Below, in pieces: positions 5,477-12,659 of a stretch of 15,623 nucleotides of DNA (position 1 is its first letter; each line of letters starts with the position of its first letter). The stretch is from JAGLQA01 sp023135565 (GTDB taxonomy: Bacteria > Acidobacteriota > Aminicenantia > UBA2199). A program made the position numbers and the translations under genes. Under the pieces are notes generated by a model. That model did no database searches. It saw only the letters and a program-made list of their open reading frames with translations, and was not told where the DNA came from. The stretch is from assembly GCA_030639305.1 (NCBI GenBank), contig DAOWCY010000169.1, forward strand, positions 1-15,623, written 5' to 3'.

Positions 5477-7637
5477 TATCTCCCCGCGGCGTGGGGTTGA
5501 AGAATTCTTGTAAGCGCCTGGGGAGGAGGGTCTTGCGCTCGGATGGCGATGAATTGTTCACCGCCCGGCCCACTGTCACCGGATCGGAAACCAAAAAGAT
5601 TTTCCGTTTGGCCCTGGTCACGGCTGTGTAAAACAACTCCCGGTTGAGCATAATGGCATGTGTGGGCAGCAGCACTATAATCAACATATCATACTCGGAC
5701 CCTTGGGCTTTGTGCACCGATACGGCATATGAAAGGGTAAGCTCGTCAAGTTCGTCGCCGGTATATTCCAGGATGGGACCGTCGAAATCTACCAGCAGTT
5801 TCTTGTCCTGGGCATTAAAACCGCGCACAATCCCCTGGTCGCCGTTGAAAATCACTTTATCATAATTGTTCTTTAACTGCATCACCTTATCGCCTTTTTT
5901 GAAAGAAATTCTCTCTTTGGCTGTCAGCGCCGGCCCGGGGTTAAATTTAGCCTGGATAGCGGCGTTTAAATTGTCGATGCCCGATGCACCGCGGTACATG
6001 GGCACCAAAATTTGCAAACCGGGCGCATTAAAACTGTAATCATTCTTGTGATACTCCAAAATACGCAGCACTTTCTCCCTGGCCTGGGCCTCGCTGTTTA
6101 CCCTGACAAAAACAAAATCCAACTCCTCGGAATAAGGTCTGAAGATTAACTCTTCGCCGTTGTTGATGCGGTAAGCATTCTCGATGATCAAACTGTCTTC
6201 GGTCTGCCGGAAATTGCGGTTTAAATATATGACATCGAAATAATCGCTGTGGATAATATCCCGCAGTACATTGCCCGGACCTACGGAAGGCAACTGGTCT
6301 TTGTCGCCGATGATGATCAACCGGGTGTGCTGCGATAGGGATTTCAAAAGCGAATAAAAAATAGAAAAATCCACCATGGAAAACTCATCGACGATCACGG
6401 CGTCGGCTTTTAAGGGGTTCTGCTCATCATGCACGAAGCGCCGGGTCTCCGGGTCGATTTTCAGCAGCCGGTGAATGGTAGACGCCCGGTATAAAGAAGA
6501 TTCTTCGATCCTTTTGGCCGCCCTGCCGGTAGGAGCGGCAATAGCCACCTCCTTATCAGCCATTTTTAGAGATTCGATTATAGCCCGGATAATCGTGGTT
6601 TTCCCGGTGCCGGGCCCGCCGGTGATGACGGTAATCCGGTTGTTTACCGCGGCAATGACCGCTTCTTTCTGCTCCCCGGTCAACTCTACGGCTATTTTTG
6701 TAAATATCTTAGCAAAATTTACATTTATAGACGCCAGTGTGGAAACGCTTGCGCTTAACTGGAAAAGCTTGCGGGCGCTGGCCTTTTCGATGGCATAATT
6801 GCGGGAACCGGCCAGTACTTTACCGGGGATTTCCTCCCTGACTAATTCGTTCCCCAGCACCATGCTTTCCACCACTTCGCCCACTTCAGCGGAATCGGTG
6901 TCTAAAAGCACGGCGGCGCGTTCCAACAATTCCGGTTCGTCTATGTAAAGGTCGCCGTTCTTTTGCTCGAATTGGGTCAAATAAAAATTAATCCCCGCCC
7001 TGATGCGGCTGCGGTCGTTTTTGGCAATACCGAATCCCCTGGCAATGGTGTCGGCGATGCGGAACCCCACGCCCCTTATCCTGTCGATCAGGATATAAGG
7101 GTTACTTTCCAGCAAAGAGAAAGCGTCTTCATCGAATTCTTTAAAGATTTTGATGATGGTCTCGCTGCCTATGCCGTAGGGCGACAGTTTTACCGTCAAT
7201 TCGCGGATGGTTTTGTTGGCTTTGGAATTCCTTTTTGCTTCCGCCACCACATTCCGGCCTACCCCTTTGACCTCTCTCAATCTTTCCGGGCTTTCCTCCA
7301 ATATCTCGAAAGTCTTTTTGCCGAACTTCTTTACGATCCGTTCGGCGTTCTTTTTGCCTATTCCTTTTATCCTGCCGGAAGAGAGGTAGTTGATCATGCC
7401 TTCTTCGTCCTGGGGCAGTATGGTTTGATAGGATTTTACTTTTATTTGCTCCCCGAAACGGGGGTGCACAATTTCGTCGCCTTCTATGTGCAAAAAGTCA
7501 CCCTCGCCGACGTCCAGCATGGCGCCTACGATGACGCGCTGCTGCCGGGTTCCTTTAACAGACACACTGAAAACACCGAAACCGCTCTCTTCTGAAAAAA
7601 ATATCCTTTTTTTAATTCTTACTTTATATTCCGGCAT
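5457..7637 (-). CDS. recD2: ATP-dependent DNA helicase RecD2 (RecD/TraA family, SF1B)
   Basis: The gene encodes 726 residues, normal for RecD2 proteins that work without RecBC. The N-terminal part carries an OB-like region and helix-hairpin-helix segments (GRIKGIGKKNAERIVKKFG at 88-106, REVKGVGRNVVAEAK at 121-135, IRGVGFRIADTIARGFGI at 187-204). The motor follows, with Walker A TGGPGTGKTT (339-348), motif Ia APTGRAAKR (368-376), STIHRLL (387-393), Walker B VIVDEFSMVD (414-423), GDKDQLPSVGPG, and SVHKAQGSEYD near 635-650. It is a 5'-3' helicase for DNA repair and recombination. The start at 7637 has AAGGA at a slightly long spacing, while a stronger Shine-Dalgarno serves a tiny overlapping frame (7624-7665). 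The last residues, GDSAFDSK, lie inside interspersed repeat copy A, so the C terminus seems to be repeat-derived. Confidence 0.93.
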   Translation of the reverse strand: MPEYKVRIKKRIFFSEESGFGVFSVSVKGTRQQRVIVGAMLDVGEGDFLHIEGDEIVHPRFGEQIKVKSYQTILPQDEEGMINYLSSGRIKGIGKKNAERIVKKFGKKTFEILEESPERLREVKGVGRNVVAEAKRNSKANKTIRELTVKLSPYGIGSETIIKIFKEFDEDAFSLLESNPYILIDRIRGVGFRIADTIARGFGIAKNDRSRIRAGINFYLTQFEQKNGDLYIDEPELLERAAVLLDTDSAEVGEVVESMVLGNELVREEIPGKVLAGSRNYAIEKASARKLFQLSASVSTLASINVNFAKIFTKIAVELTGEQKEAVIAAVNNRITVITGGPGTGKTTIIRAIIESLKMADKEVAIAAPTGRAAKRIEESSLYRASTIHRLLKIDPETRRFVHDEQNPLKADAVIVDEFSMVDFSIFYSLLKSLSQHTRLIIIGDKDQLPSVGPGNVLRDIIHSDYFDVIYLNRNFRQTEDSLIIENAYRINNGEELIFRPYSEELDFVFVRVNSEAQAREKVLRILEYHKNDYSFNAPGLQILVPMYRGASGIDNLNAAIQAKFNPGPALTAKERISFKKGDKVMQLKNNYDKVIFNGDQGIVRGFNAQDKKLLVDFDGPILEYTGDELDELTLSYAVSVHKAQGSEYDMLIIVLLPTHAIMLNRELFYTAVTRAKRKIFLVSDPVTVGRAVNNSSPSERKTLLPRRLQEFFNPTPRGDSAFDSK

Positions 7638-7665
7638 ATCGAAAAATCCTTGGCAGGAGATTCAT
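7624..7665 (-). CDS. Possible 13-codon leader ORF overlapping the recD2 start
   Basis: ATG at 7665 follows AAGGAG at ideal distance, the best ribosome-binding site in the recD2 leader. It encodes MNLLPRIFRYAGI and ends at 7624, 14 bases inside recD2 in another frame. This is the layout of translational coupling by termination-reinitiation. It may equally be chance, or a start whose frame was lost. Confidence 0.3.
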   Translation of the reverse strand: MNLLPRIFRYAGI

Positions 7666-7702
7666 AAGCTTTCTCCTTCCAGTAGGTTAAAAATCAAATT
7701 AG

Positions 7703-7730
7703 ATTATACACAATTAGTTAAAAAATTCAA
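7703..7730 (-). promoter_or_regulatory. recD2 promoter
   Basis: On the minus strand, TTGAAT (7725-7730) and a perfect TATAAT (7703-7708) are 16 bases apart, about 65 bases ahead of the recD2 ATG. It lies back to back with the promoter of the beta-barrel gene. Confidence 0.6.
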
Positions 7731-7747
7731 AGAAAAAAGGATAGATG

Positions 7748-7776
7748 TTTACTTTTAATCAAAATAATGGTATCCT
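7748..7776 (+). promoter_or_regulatory. Putative promoter of the beta-barrel protein
   Basis: TTTACT (7748-7753) and TATCCT (7771-7776) are 17 bases apart, each 4/6 to consensus. Transcription from here would begin near 7783. That would exclude an ATG at 7745 and fit the signal-peptide start at 7793, with a very short leader. Confidence 0.35.
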
Positions 7777-7792
7777 TTACACTGGGCGAACC

Positions 7793-8341
7793 ATGAAAAA
7801 AATATTTACAGTAATTTTATTTTTTGTCGTGTTAAGCTCCCTCGTATTTCCCGGAGACATCCTGAAAGTGGGAGCTTATACGGGTTATTTTTCCCCTAAG
7901 GAAAAGCTCTTGAACGAGATATATGGGGGAGAAGACGTGATTTACGGCTTAAAAATCGGCGTGCATATATGGCAGGGTTTTTATGTTTTTTTGTCGGGTA
8001 TGCAGTACGCCCAGGTTGGGGAAACCCTTTTAGGAGATATCACCCGGCTCCGATTGAACCCCATCGATGTCTCCCTGCGTTATACTTTCGCTTTCGGGTC
8101 GGTGAATCCCTACTTAGAAAGCGGCTTTACTTATATCTATTTCATAGAGAAATCAGATATCGGTGATACAAAAAATAGGGGCAGCGGTTTCTCCGTAGAC
8201 GGCGGCATCGAATTTAAATTATCGCGCCGCTTTATCCTCGATGTAGGCGTCAAGTACAGCCAGGTCAAGGTAAGCCCGGGCGGTTTTGACGTCCAGTTAG
8301 GCGGGTTCCAGGGCGGCGTCTCTTTTTTGGTGATTTTTTAA
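7793..8341 (+). CDS. Outer-membrane beta-barrel protein (OmpA/OMP_b-brl-like)
   Basis: From ATG 7793 the protein is 182 residues. It starts with a clean Sec signal peptide (MKKIFTVILFFVVLSSLVFP, cleavage probably near GD) and then consists of alternating amphipathic strands: LKVGAYTGYF, VIYGLKIGVHIW, VSLRYTFAFG, VNPYLESGFTYIYF, FSVDGGIEFKL, FILDVGVKYSQVK and a final GGVSFLVIF ending in Phe. That pattern and the terminal aromatic fit a small eight-stranded outer-membrane barrel recognised by the BAM machinery. The frame could start 16 codons upstream (7745), but the extra residues are polar, would bury the signal peptide and lie ahead of the likely promoter. No enzymatic motif is seen; function beyond an outer-membrane or surface role is unknown. 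Confidence 0.78.
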   Translation: MKKIFTVILFFVVLSSLVFPGDILKVGAYTGYFSPKEKLLNEIYGGEDVIYGLKIGVHIWQGFYVFLSGMQYAQVGETLLGDITRLRLNPIDVSLRYTFAFGSVNPYLESGFTYIYFIEKSDIGDTKNRGSGFSVDGGIEFKLSRRFILDVGVKYSQVKVSPGGFDVQLGGFQGGVSFLVIF

Positions 8342-8399
8342 GCGCCGGCGGCGTCTATTTACCAACACTTCATGAAAGTATGCTTAAAAAACAAACTTT

Positions 8400-8460
8400 G
8401 GGGCCAGGCTGGCCGGAGATGTTGTCCCCAGGCCCCTCATAGGGTGCGGACGCCGTCCGC
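8400..8460 (-). repeat. Interspersed repeat family 2, copy 1 (inverted)
   Basis: Read on the minus strand it begins with the palindrome GCGGACGGCGTCCGC, then ACCCTATGAGG and GCCTGGGGACA, and ends with GGCCAGCCTGGCC, itself a near-perfect hairpin. The first 26 bases are identical to the copy at 14096 inside the lipoprotein gene, and most of the next 15 also match. It lies between the beta-barrel gene and the dnaG promoter. Confidence 0.75.
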
Positions 8461-8542
8461 TGTGGAAGTAGACAGAGCGCCTAAGGTGAACGGTATTTGC
8501 CTTGCGTATCGAAGGAGAGTGCGGGAAAAATTTTTTTTTGTG

Positions 8543-8571
8543 TTGAAAATTAATAGAATTTATAATACTAT
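8543..8571 (+). promoter_or_regulatory. Promoter of the dnaG-rpoD operon
   Basis: TTGAAA (8543-8548) and TACTAT (8566-8571) are 17 bases apart, with an A/T-rich surrounding. Transcription would start near 8578, about 30 bases ahead of the dnaG ATG. No other promoter is evident in the 266-base gap, which otherwise holds only repeat family 2. Confidence 0.5.
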
Positions 8572-8607
8572 AGTAACTGTAGTGGATATACGACAAGTAG
8601 TGGGTTT

Positions 8608-10368
8608 ATGGACGTAAAAGATCAAATTAAACGGAGTGTTCCTATCCTCGATGTTGCCGGGCTGTATGTGGATTTGAAGCCGGCGGGAAAATACCTGAAA
8701 GGGTTGTGCCCATTTCATACGGAGAAGACCCCATCTTTCTTTATCACGCCGGAGAAAGACAGCTTTTCCTGTTACGGATGCAATAAATTCGGCGATATTT
8801 TTACCCTTGTCCAGGAATTAGAGAATATTAGTTTTCCCGAAGCCATGAATTTTTTGATCGACAAGTTCAACGTGCCCATCGAAAAAGCAAAAAATAACCG
8901 GGTGGCCAAAAAAGACCTCTATACGAAAATAAATGAAATCGCCCTAAAATATTATAAAGATAACCTGCTGGACAGCCAGGAAGGCAAAAAAGCGCAGCAG
9001 TATCTAAAAGAAAGGGGAATTACCCACGATACCTGTGAACTTTTTTCTTTAGGATATGCTGAGAACCGCTGGGACGGATTGTATAACTATCTCAGGAAAA
9101 AGTCTTGCGATATTAACAAAGCAGTAGAATTGGGGCTGCTGGTCAAAGGGAAAAACAACCGCCTTTATGACCGTTTCCGCGGCAGGATCATATTTCCTAT
9201 TCGTTCCGAATCGGGGTCAGCCATCGCTTTCGGCGGCAGGACGATTTTCGATGAACCCGCCAAGTATCTCAATTCACCGGACACGCCTGTTTATAAAAAG
9301 AGTCATCATCTCTACGGTTTTAATTTTTCCCGGCAATTTATGAGGGAAGAGAAAGCCGCCATATTGGTAGAAGGTTATTTCGATATGATCTCTCTATTTC
9401 AACATGGGGTTAAGAATGTGTCCGCCTCTTTAGGCACTGCGCTGACCGAGAACCAGATTTACCTGTTAAAAAGATTCGCGGAGAATATCTATATTTTTTA
9501 CGACAGCGATGCAGCCGGGGAAAAAGCAGCCGTGCGGGGCATCGAAAAGATGTTCGAGCAGGACATCAACCCGCGCATCATTATCATGCAAGAAGCCAAA
9601 GACCCCGATGATTTTATCAGGGCCCGGGGGCTGAAAGCCTTCCGCGAACAGGTAGAGACATCTTTAGACGGGTTCCGGTTTTTACTGGACAAAATCGACC
9701 GGGATTTTGCCGGCTGGGAACGAGTGCCGGAAAGAAAAAAAGCAGCGGTAGAGCAGGTAAAGCTTTCCCTCGATAAAATAAGCGACCCGATTATCCAGAC
9801 CGGTTATAAGGAGTTGGCAGCCGATTATTTCCGGGTGGCGGAAGAAAAGATCGAGCCGCGGGAAAAAAGAGGCATTACGCCTGGAAGCGCTCCCCAAAAA
9901 GGTTTAAAGCTAACGCCAGCGGAACGAATTTTTTTAGAGGCACTGCTGCTGATGCCCGGATATATAAATAATATCAAAGGTTTATTCAGCGCCAAATTGA
10001 TGTCCGTGCTGGCTTCGGGAAATATCATCGAGCAGGTGCTGCAAAACTACCGGCAGGACCAGGACGCTGTAGATTACAACGCCGTAGTCAGCCGGCTGAG
10101 CGACCCTGAAAAAGCAGAATTCAGGAGTATATTCGATGCCAAAGAGCGGGCGGAAAAAAACCGCTCCCTGGACAAAGATAATTTGTGGGAACGCATCGAA
10201 GCCAGTTTTTTAGAATTCCAGGGCATGTTAAACCGGCGGGACACCCGGGACCTCAACCAGGAGATCAAAATTGCCGAACGGGAAAACAACTTAGAAAAAG
10301 TAAAAAAATTGACAGCTATAAAATATAAATTTATAAAAGCGATGTACAGTCAAAAGCAGGAGGAATAA
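8608..10368 (+). CDS. dnaG: DNA primase DnaG
   Basis: The primase (586 residues) makes the RNA primers for replication. An N-terminal zinc ribbon has Cys34-Pro-Phe-His37 and Cys55-Tyr-Gly-Cys58. The RNA-polymerase core includes RFRGRIIFPI and AFGGR. The TOPRIM domain shows VEGYFD with Glu255 and the metal-binding pair in FYDSDAAGE (Asp299, Asp301). The C-terminal third (about 420-586), expected to bind the DnaB helicase, is divergent and charged. The ATG at 8608 has only a weak Shine-Dalgarno, but the sequence after it fits the family start and no better upstream start exists in frame. Its TAA directly abuts the TTG start of rpoD, making a compact two-gene operon. The classical upstream partner rpsU is absent here. 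Confidence 0.96.
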   Translation: MDVKDQIKRSVPILDVAGLYVDLKPAGKYLKGLCPFHTEKTPSFFITPEKDSFSCYGCNKFGDIFTLVQELENISFPEAMNFLIDKFNVPIEKAKNNRVAKKDLYTKINEIALKYYKDNLLDSQEGKKAQQYLKERGITHDTCELFSLGYAENRWDGLYNYLRKKSCDINKAVELGLLVKGKNNRLYDRFRGRIIFPIRSESGSAIAFGGRTIFDEPAKYLNSPDTPVYKKSHHLYGFNFSRQFMREEKAAILVEGYFDMISLFQHGVKNVSASLGTALTENQIYLLKRFAENIYIFYDSDAAGEKAAVRGIEKMFEQDINPRIIIMQEAKDPDDFIRARGLKAFREQVETSLDGFRFLLDKIDRDFAGWERVPERKKAAVEQVKLSLDKISDPIIQTGYKELAADYFRVAEEKIEPREKRGITPGSAPQKGLKLTPAERIFLEALLLMPGYINNIKGLFSAKLMSVLASGNIIEQVLQNYRQDQDAVDYNAVVSRLSDPEKAEFRSIFDAKERAEKNRSLDKDNLWERIEASFLEFQGMLNRRDTRDLNQEIKIAERENNLEKVKKLTAIKYKFIKAMYSQKQEE

Positions 10369-12432
10369 TTGGCTGAAAGAAAGAAAAAAACTAAAAGTAT
10401 AAACAAAAAACAGGACACACAGGCACCCGGCGGGGGTGATAAAAACGACAGGCCAAAAGAAAAAGCCGCTCTTCCTAATAAACCTTCACCGGTTGTTAAA
10501 ATACCGGTTGTGAAAAAAACACCGGTTGTTAAAATGCCTGTTGTGAAGAAAATGCCGGTTGTGAAGAAAATACCGGTTGTGAAGAAAACACCGGTTGTTA
10601 ATAAAAAGGAGGCGGTTACCGAGGAGATAATCGCCGAACTGCGTGAAATGGCGAAAATCGATGAAGGAAAGATCAAGAAAGAAGATTTTGCGGAGTTTTT
10701 GAAGGAGAAAAACCTCGAGGATTATAAAAAGGAGGTTACATCACACCTGGCCGATTATGATATTAAAATAATGAGGAAAAAAAACATCCTCAAACCGGAG
10801 CGGCTGAAGCTGTACAATGATTTTCTCACCATCTATAAAAAGGAGTTGAAAGCGATTTTAAGGAGAGCTAAGAAGAATTTCAGCATAATTGAAAGTACTT
10901 TTATCCTTAACCTATTCGAAGGAGAAAAGGATTTCAAAACCAATTCGAAATTCTTGAAGCACTATTTAAAAGAGAACGAGCTAAAATTAATTAAAATACC
11001 GAAACCCAGGCCGGCAAAAACAACCCTCGAGAAGAGTGAGATCGTCGGCGACCCGGTCAGGCAGTACCTGCGTGAGATGGGCAACGTCAACCTACTTTCG
11101 CGCATGGAAGAAGTTAAAATTGCCAAACGCATCGAAAGAGGGGAAAAGAAAGTCATAAAAGCGCTGTCCAAAACGAATATCGTATTGAATGCGGTTATAG
11201 AATTAGGCAGGGATGTGTTGGAGGGCGTAAAGGACATCGACGAAGTCATCGATATTAACGAAGACATTGAGGATGAAGCCAAAAAACAAAAAATTCGCGA
11301 TAAATTTTTAAAACAATTCGAGCAGCTCAATAAATTAAAAAGGGAGTTTAAGAACCTTAAGAAAAACAAAGCAGTGAATTTTGTCATTGCCAAAAAGATG
11401 GTGGAAATCACCCATTTGATCCAGAGCATGTCCATCCTTTCCGAGCACAAAAGAGCCTTTATGAACAGGATAAAGCAGTTAAGAGACAATTATGTTCATA
11501 TACTTAAAAGGGTCAAAAAGCTCGAACTCGAAATCGATGACCCGGAAAGCGTCGAAAAATCGGGAATAAAAGATCCCCAGGAAGAGATAGAAAACTATAA
11601 TAGAAGGCTGGAAAACCTGAACAGGAAATATGAGATCAATCCCGAAGACCTCTTCAAAACCTGCACCGACATCGAAGAAGGGCAGCGGCTTATCGAATTA
11701 TCCAAGAATGACTTAGTGGAATCGAATTTGCGGTTGGTCGTTTCTATAGCCAAGAAGTATATCAATCGCGGTTTGCAATTTTCCGATCTTATCCAGGAAG
11801 GGAATATCGGCCTGATGAAAGCAGTGGAGAAGTTCGAGTACCAGAGAGGGTACAAATTCTCCACCTATGCCACCTGGTGGATCAGGCAGGCCATCACCAG
11901 GGCCATTGCCGACCAGGCGCGAACCATCAGGATTCCCGTACATATGATCGAAACCATACATAAGATAAACCGCACCCAACGGCGCTTAGTGCAGGAATTG
12001 GGCCGGGAACCCACCGAGGATGAAATATCCGAGGAAACCGGTTATTCTATTGAAAAAATAAGAAAGATATTAAAAATAGCCCAGGAACCCATATCTATCG
12101 AAACCCCTGTGGGCGATGACGATTCTCATCTAAGGGACTTTTTGGAAGACAGTAAGACCACGTCACCGCCGGAGATGGTATCCCAGATGAATTTACGGGA
12201 GCAGTTGGATGCGGTGCTTTCTTCTTTGACCGAGAGGGAAGCCAAGGTCATCGAGATGAGGTTCGGATTGGGTGACGGCAATGAGCATACCTTAGAAGAA
12301 GTAGGCCAGGAGTTCCAGGTCACCAGGGAAAGAATCCGGCAGATCGAAGCTAAGGCGCTGCGTAAGTTGAAGAAAAAATCGAAGAAACTGGTTAATTTCT
12401 TAGACAAGCCCAACGAGTTCCACCAGGCATAA
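10369..12432 (+). CDS. rpoD: RNA polymerase primary sigma factor RpoD (sigma-70)
   Basis: The protein has 687 residues from a TTG start preceded by GGAGG five bases upstream and adjoining the dnaG stop. Order of parts: a basic, Pro/Val/Lys-rich N terminus with seven PVVK(K)x units (41-80); a region 1.1-like domain (about 84-135) and a second, similar-looking helical segment (about 155-212); region 1.2 from DPVRQYLREMG (228); a long non-conserved insertion (about 263-447); region 2 from DLVESNLRLVVSIAKKY (448), with GLQFSDLIQEGNIGLM, KFEYQRGYKFSTYATWWIRQ and ARTIRIPVHM (to 526); region 3; and region 4 with the promoter-recognition helix-turn-helix TLEEVGQEFQVTRERIRQIE. It is the housekeeping sigma factor recognising the TTGACA/TATAAT promoters seen in this window. 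The N-terminal repeat is unusual; everything from region 1.2 on is canonical. Confidence 0.96.
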   Translation: MAERKKKTKSINKKQDTQAPGGGDKNDRPKEKAALPNKPSPVVKIPVVKKTPVVKMPVVKKMPVVKKIPVVKKTPVVNKKEAVTEEIIAELREMAKIDEGKIKKEDFAEFLKEKNLEDYKKEVTSHLADYDIKIMRKKNILKPERLKLYNDFLTIYKKELKAILRRAKKNFSIIESTFILNLFEGEKDFKTNSKFLKHYLKENELKLIKIPKPRPAKTTLEKSEIVGDPVRQYLREMGNVNLLSRMEEVKIAKRIERGEKKVIKALSKTNIVLNAVIELGRDVLEGVKDIDEVIDINEDIEDEAKKQKIRDKFLKQFEQLNKLKREFKNLKKNKAVNFVIAKKMVEITHLIQSMSILSEHKRAFMNRIKQLRDNYVHILKRVKKLELEIDDPESVEKSGIKDPQEEIENYNRRLENLNRKYEINPEDLFKTCTDIEEGQRLIELSKNDLVESNLRLVVSIAKKYINRGLQFSDLIQEGNIGLMKAVEKFEYQRGYKFSTYATWWIRQAITRAIADQARTIRIPVHMIETIHKINRTQRRLVQELGREPTEDEISEETGYSIEKIRKILKIAQEPISIETPVGDDDSHLRDFLEDSKTTSPPEMVSQMNLREQLDAVLSSLTEREAKVIEMRFGLGDGNEHTLEEVGQEFQVTRERIRQIEAKALRKLKKKSKKLVNFLDKPNEFHQA
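10489..10608 (+). repeat. In-frame 15/18-bp tandem repeat coding PVVK(K)x in rpoD
   Basis: Seven consecutive units begin CCGGTTGT(T/G): two of 15 bases and five of 18 bases, encoding PVVKI, PVVKKT, PVVKM, PVVKKM, PVVKKI, PVVKKT and PVVNKK. All unit lengths are multiples of three, so gain or loss keeps the frame. Near identity at the DNA level suggests recent expansion by slippage. Confidence 0.9.
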
Positions 12433-12458
12433 CAATGAGAATTACCGGGGCTTTACGA

Positions 12459-12565
12459 CTTACCTCCGGTGGCCCCACCACGTGGGGAGGGTAGTCCCTG
12501 CCGGGGGCCAAACTTTTAAAAAAGTTTGAACAAAACTTTTAATTATTTAGAATCAAAAGCGCTCA
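12459..12565 (+). repeat. Interspersed repeat family 1, copy B
   Basis: Same order as copy A: CCTCCGG GC-rich block, three A/T arms, TTTAGAATCAAAAGCGCT. About 22 extra bases in the GC block include CCCCAC/GTGGGG, a 6-bp stem with a 3-nt loop. Again it occupies a gap between convergent genes (rpoD and the nucleotidase). On the minus strand it encodes the same SAFDSK-stop string found at the end of recD2, although no gene uses it here. Confidence 0.8.
12510..12540. terminator. Alternative-hairpin terminator-like structure between rpoD and the nucleotidase gene
   Basis: AAACTTTT (12510-12517), AAAAGTTT (12520-12527) and AAACTTTT (12533-12540) repeat the arrangement at 5424-5454, preceded by a GC stem. 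Its position between two convergent stop codons suggests termination in both directions. Confidence 0.5.
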
Positions 12566-12573
12566 CCCGCTGC

Positions 12574-12659
12574 CCTGCGGCGAAGCCGCTCATCGCCTCC
12601 CCCCGCCGCGGGGCTTATAGGTTCCCCGTGCCGCGGGACTTATTGACTACCCGCGGGGC
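12574..12659. other. Cluster of GC-rich palindromes after the nucleotidase gene
   Basis: Short palindromes follow one another: CCCCGCCGCGGGG, CCCGTGCCGCGGG and CCCGCGGG. The last overlaps the end of the nucleotidase gene (APRG-stop). recD2 carries a similar CCGCGG sequence (TPRG) just before its repeat-derived tail. The block looks like repeat debris rather than coding sequence. Confidence 0.4.

Noticed and set aside
6963..7595. 210-codon plus-strand ORF
   Set aside because: It lies wholly antisense to the RecD2 N-terminal region, whose motifs are unambiguous; it has no Shine-Dalgarno and no family resemblance.
7745..7792. Upstream ATG as the start of the beta-barrel protein
   Set aside because: It would place 16 polar residues before a perfect signal peptide and lies ahead of the probable transcription start.
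8372..8617. 81-codon plus-strand ORF before dnaG
   Set aside because: It runs through repeat family 2 and the dnaG promoter, has no Shine-Dalgarno and has no protein-like composition.
10489..10608. Short tandem repeats as a possible CRISPR array
   Set aside because: Units are contiguous 15/18-bp coding repeats with no unique spacers.
10350..10676. Minus-strand ORF with repeated FFTTGI
   Set aside because: It is the complement of the PVVKK repeat in rpoD; the periodicity is inherited from the repeat.
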